Shown here in pieces: positions 29,957 to 29,958 of a DNA stretch of 29,958 nucleotides (the stretch's first letter is position 1; every line of letters starts with the position of its first letter). The notes beneath the pieces were generated by a model, which had not been told where the DNA came from, ran no database searches, and was given only the letters and a program-made list of their open reading frames with translations. A program made the translations under genes and the position numbers. This stretch comes from Balamuthia mandrillaris (taxonomy: Eukaryota; Discosea; Longamoebia; Balamuthiidae). The DNA lies in assembly GCA_031835245.1 (NCBI GenBank), contig JAVKOQ010000528.1, positions 1-29,958 on the forward strand, written 5' to 3'.

Positions 29957-29958
29957 TT

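Overview
This window looks like a gene-dense segment of a single-celled eukaryote's nuclear genome. Genes lie on both strands, most intergenic gaps are 80-750 bp, and almost every gene is split by short GT-AG introns (mostly 65-160 bp) rich in T or (CT)n. The gene set has a RhoGEF-MORN fusion, a GPI-specific phospholipase D, MYCBP, an HTTM protein, VMA21 and a Ras with a CaaX tail. That would fit a free-living amoeba (Amoebozoa, Acanthamoeba/Balamuthia-like), but the lineage is my inference from style and content, not shown by a marker gene. All exon models were made by eye from splice signals, reading phase and family similarity. I see no viral or transposon remains.

Layout: 25-3316 (+) RhoGEF/PH/MORN signalling protein. 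3721-4360 (-) mitochondrial ribosomal protein mS38, divergent from 4784-8770 (+) secreted GPI-phospholipase D with a 22-nt microexon. 9048-10932 (+) alpha/beta hydrolase with membrane helices inserted in its core and a microsatellite-filled intron. 11136-11211 (+) a tRNA-like gene whose 3' half precedes its 5' half, the strongest unusual signal here. 11524-12359 and 12518-13349 (+) tandem four-helix membrane paralogues. 13486-13932 (-) TMEM14-like protein. 14179-15819 (+) secreted proteinase K-like subtilase. 15901-17759 (-) membrane-anchored alpha/beta hydrolase. 18001-18648 (+) MYCBP. 19402-22545 (+) HTTM membrane protein. 22729-23729 (+) unidentified, perhaps NTF2-like. 23933-25138 (+) BioD-like P-loop protein. 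25252-25733 (-) VMA21. 26087-26860 (+) Ras GTPase. 27486-27972 (+) small Cys-rich, probably GPI-anchored surface protein. 28280-28748 (-) ribosomal protein uS8. 29075-window end (+) alanyl-tRNA synthetase, cut by the window edge.

The genes do not form one pathway. Themes are membrane and secretory biology (phospholipase D, subtilase, hydrolases, VMA21, HTTM, GPI-anchored protein), mitochondria and translation (mS38, uS8, AlaRS, tRNA) and small-GTPase signalling (RhoGEF, Ras). Divergent gene pairs share short promoter regions, and many of these carry a TGTCGACA-type palindrome that may be a general promoter element of this organism.
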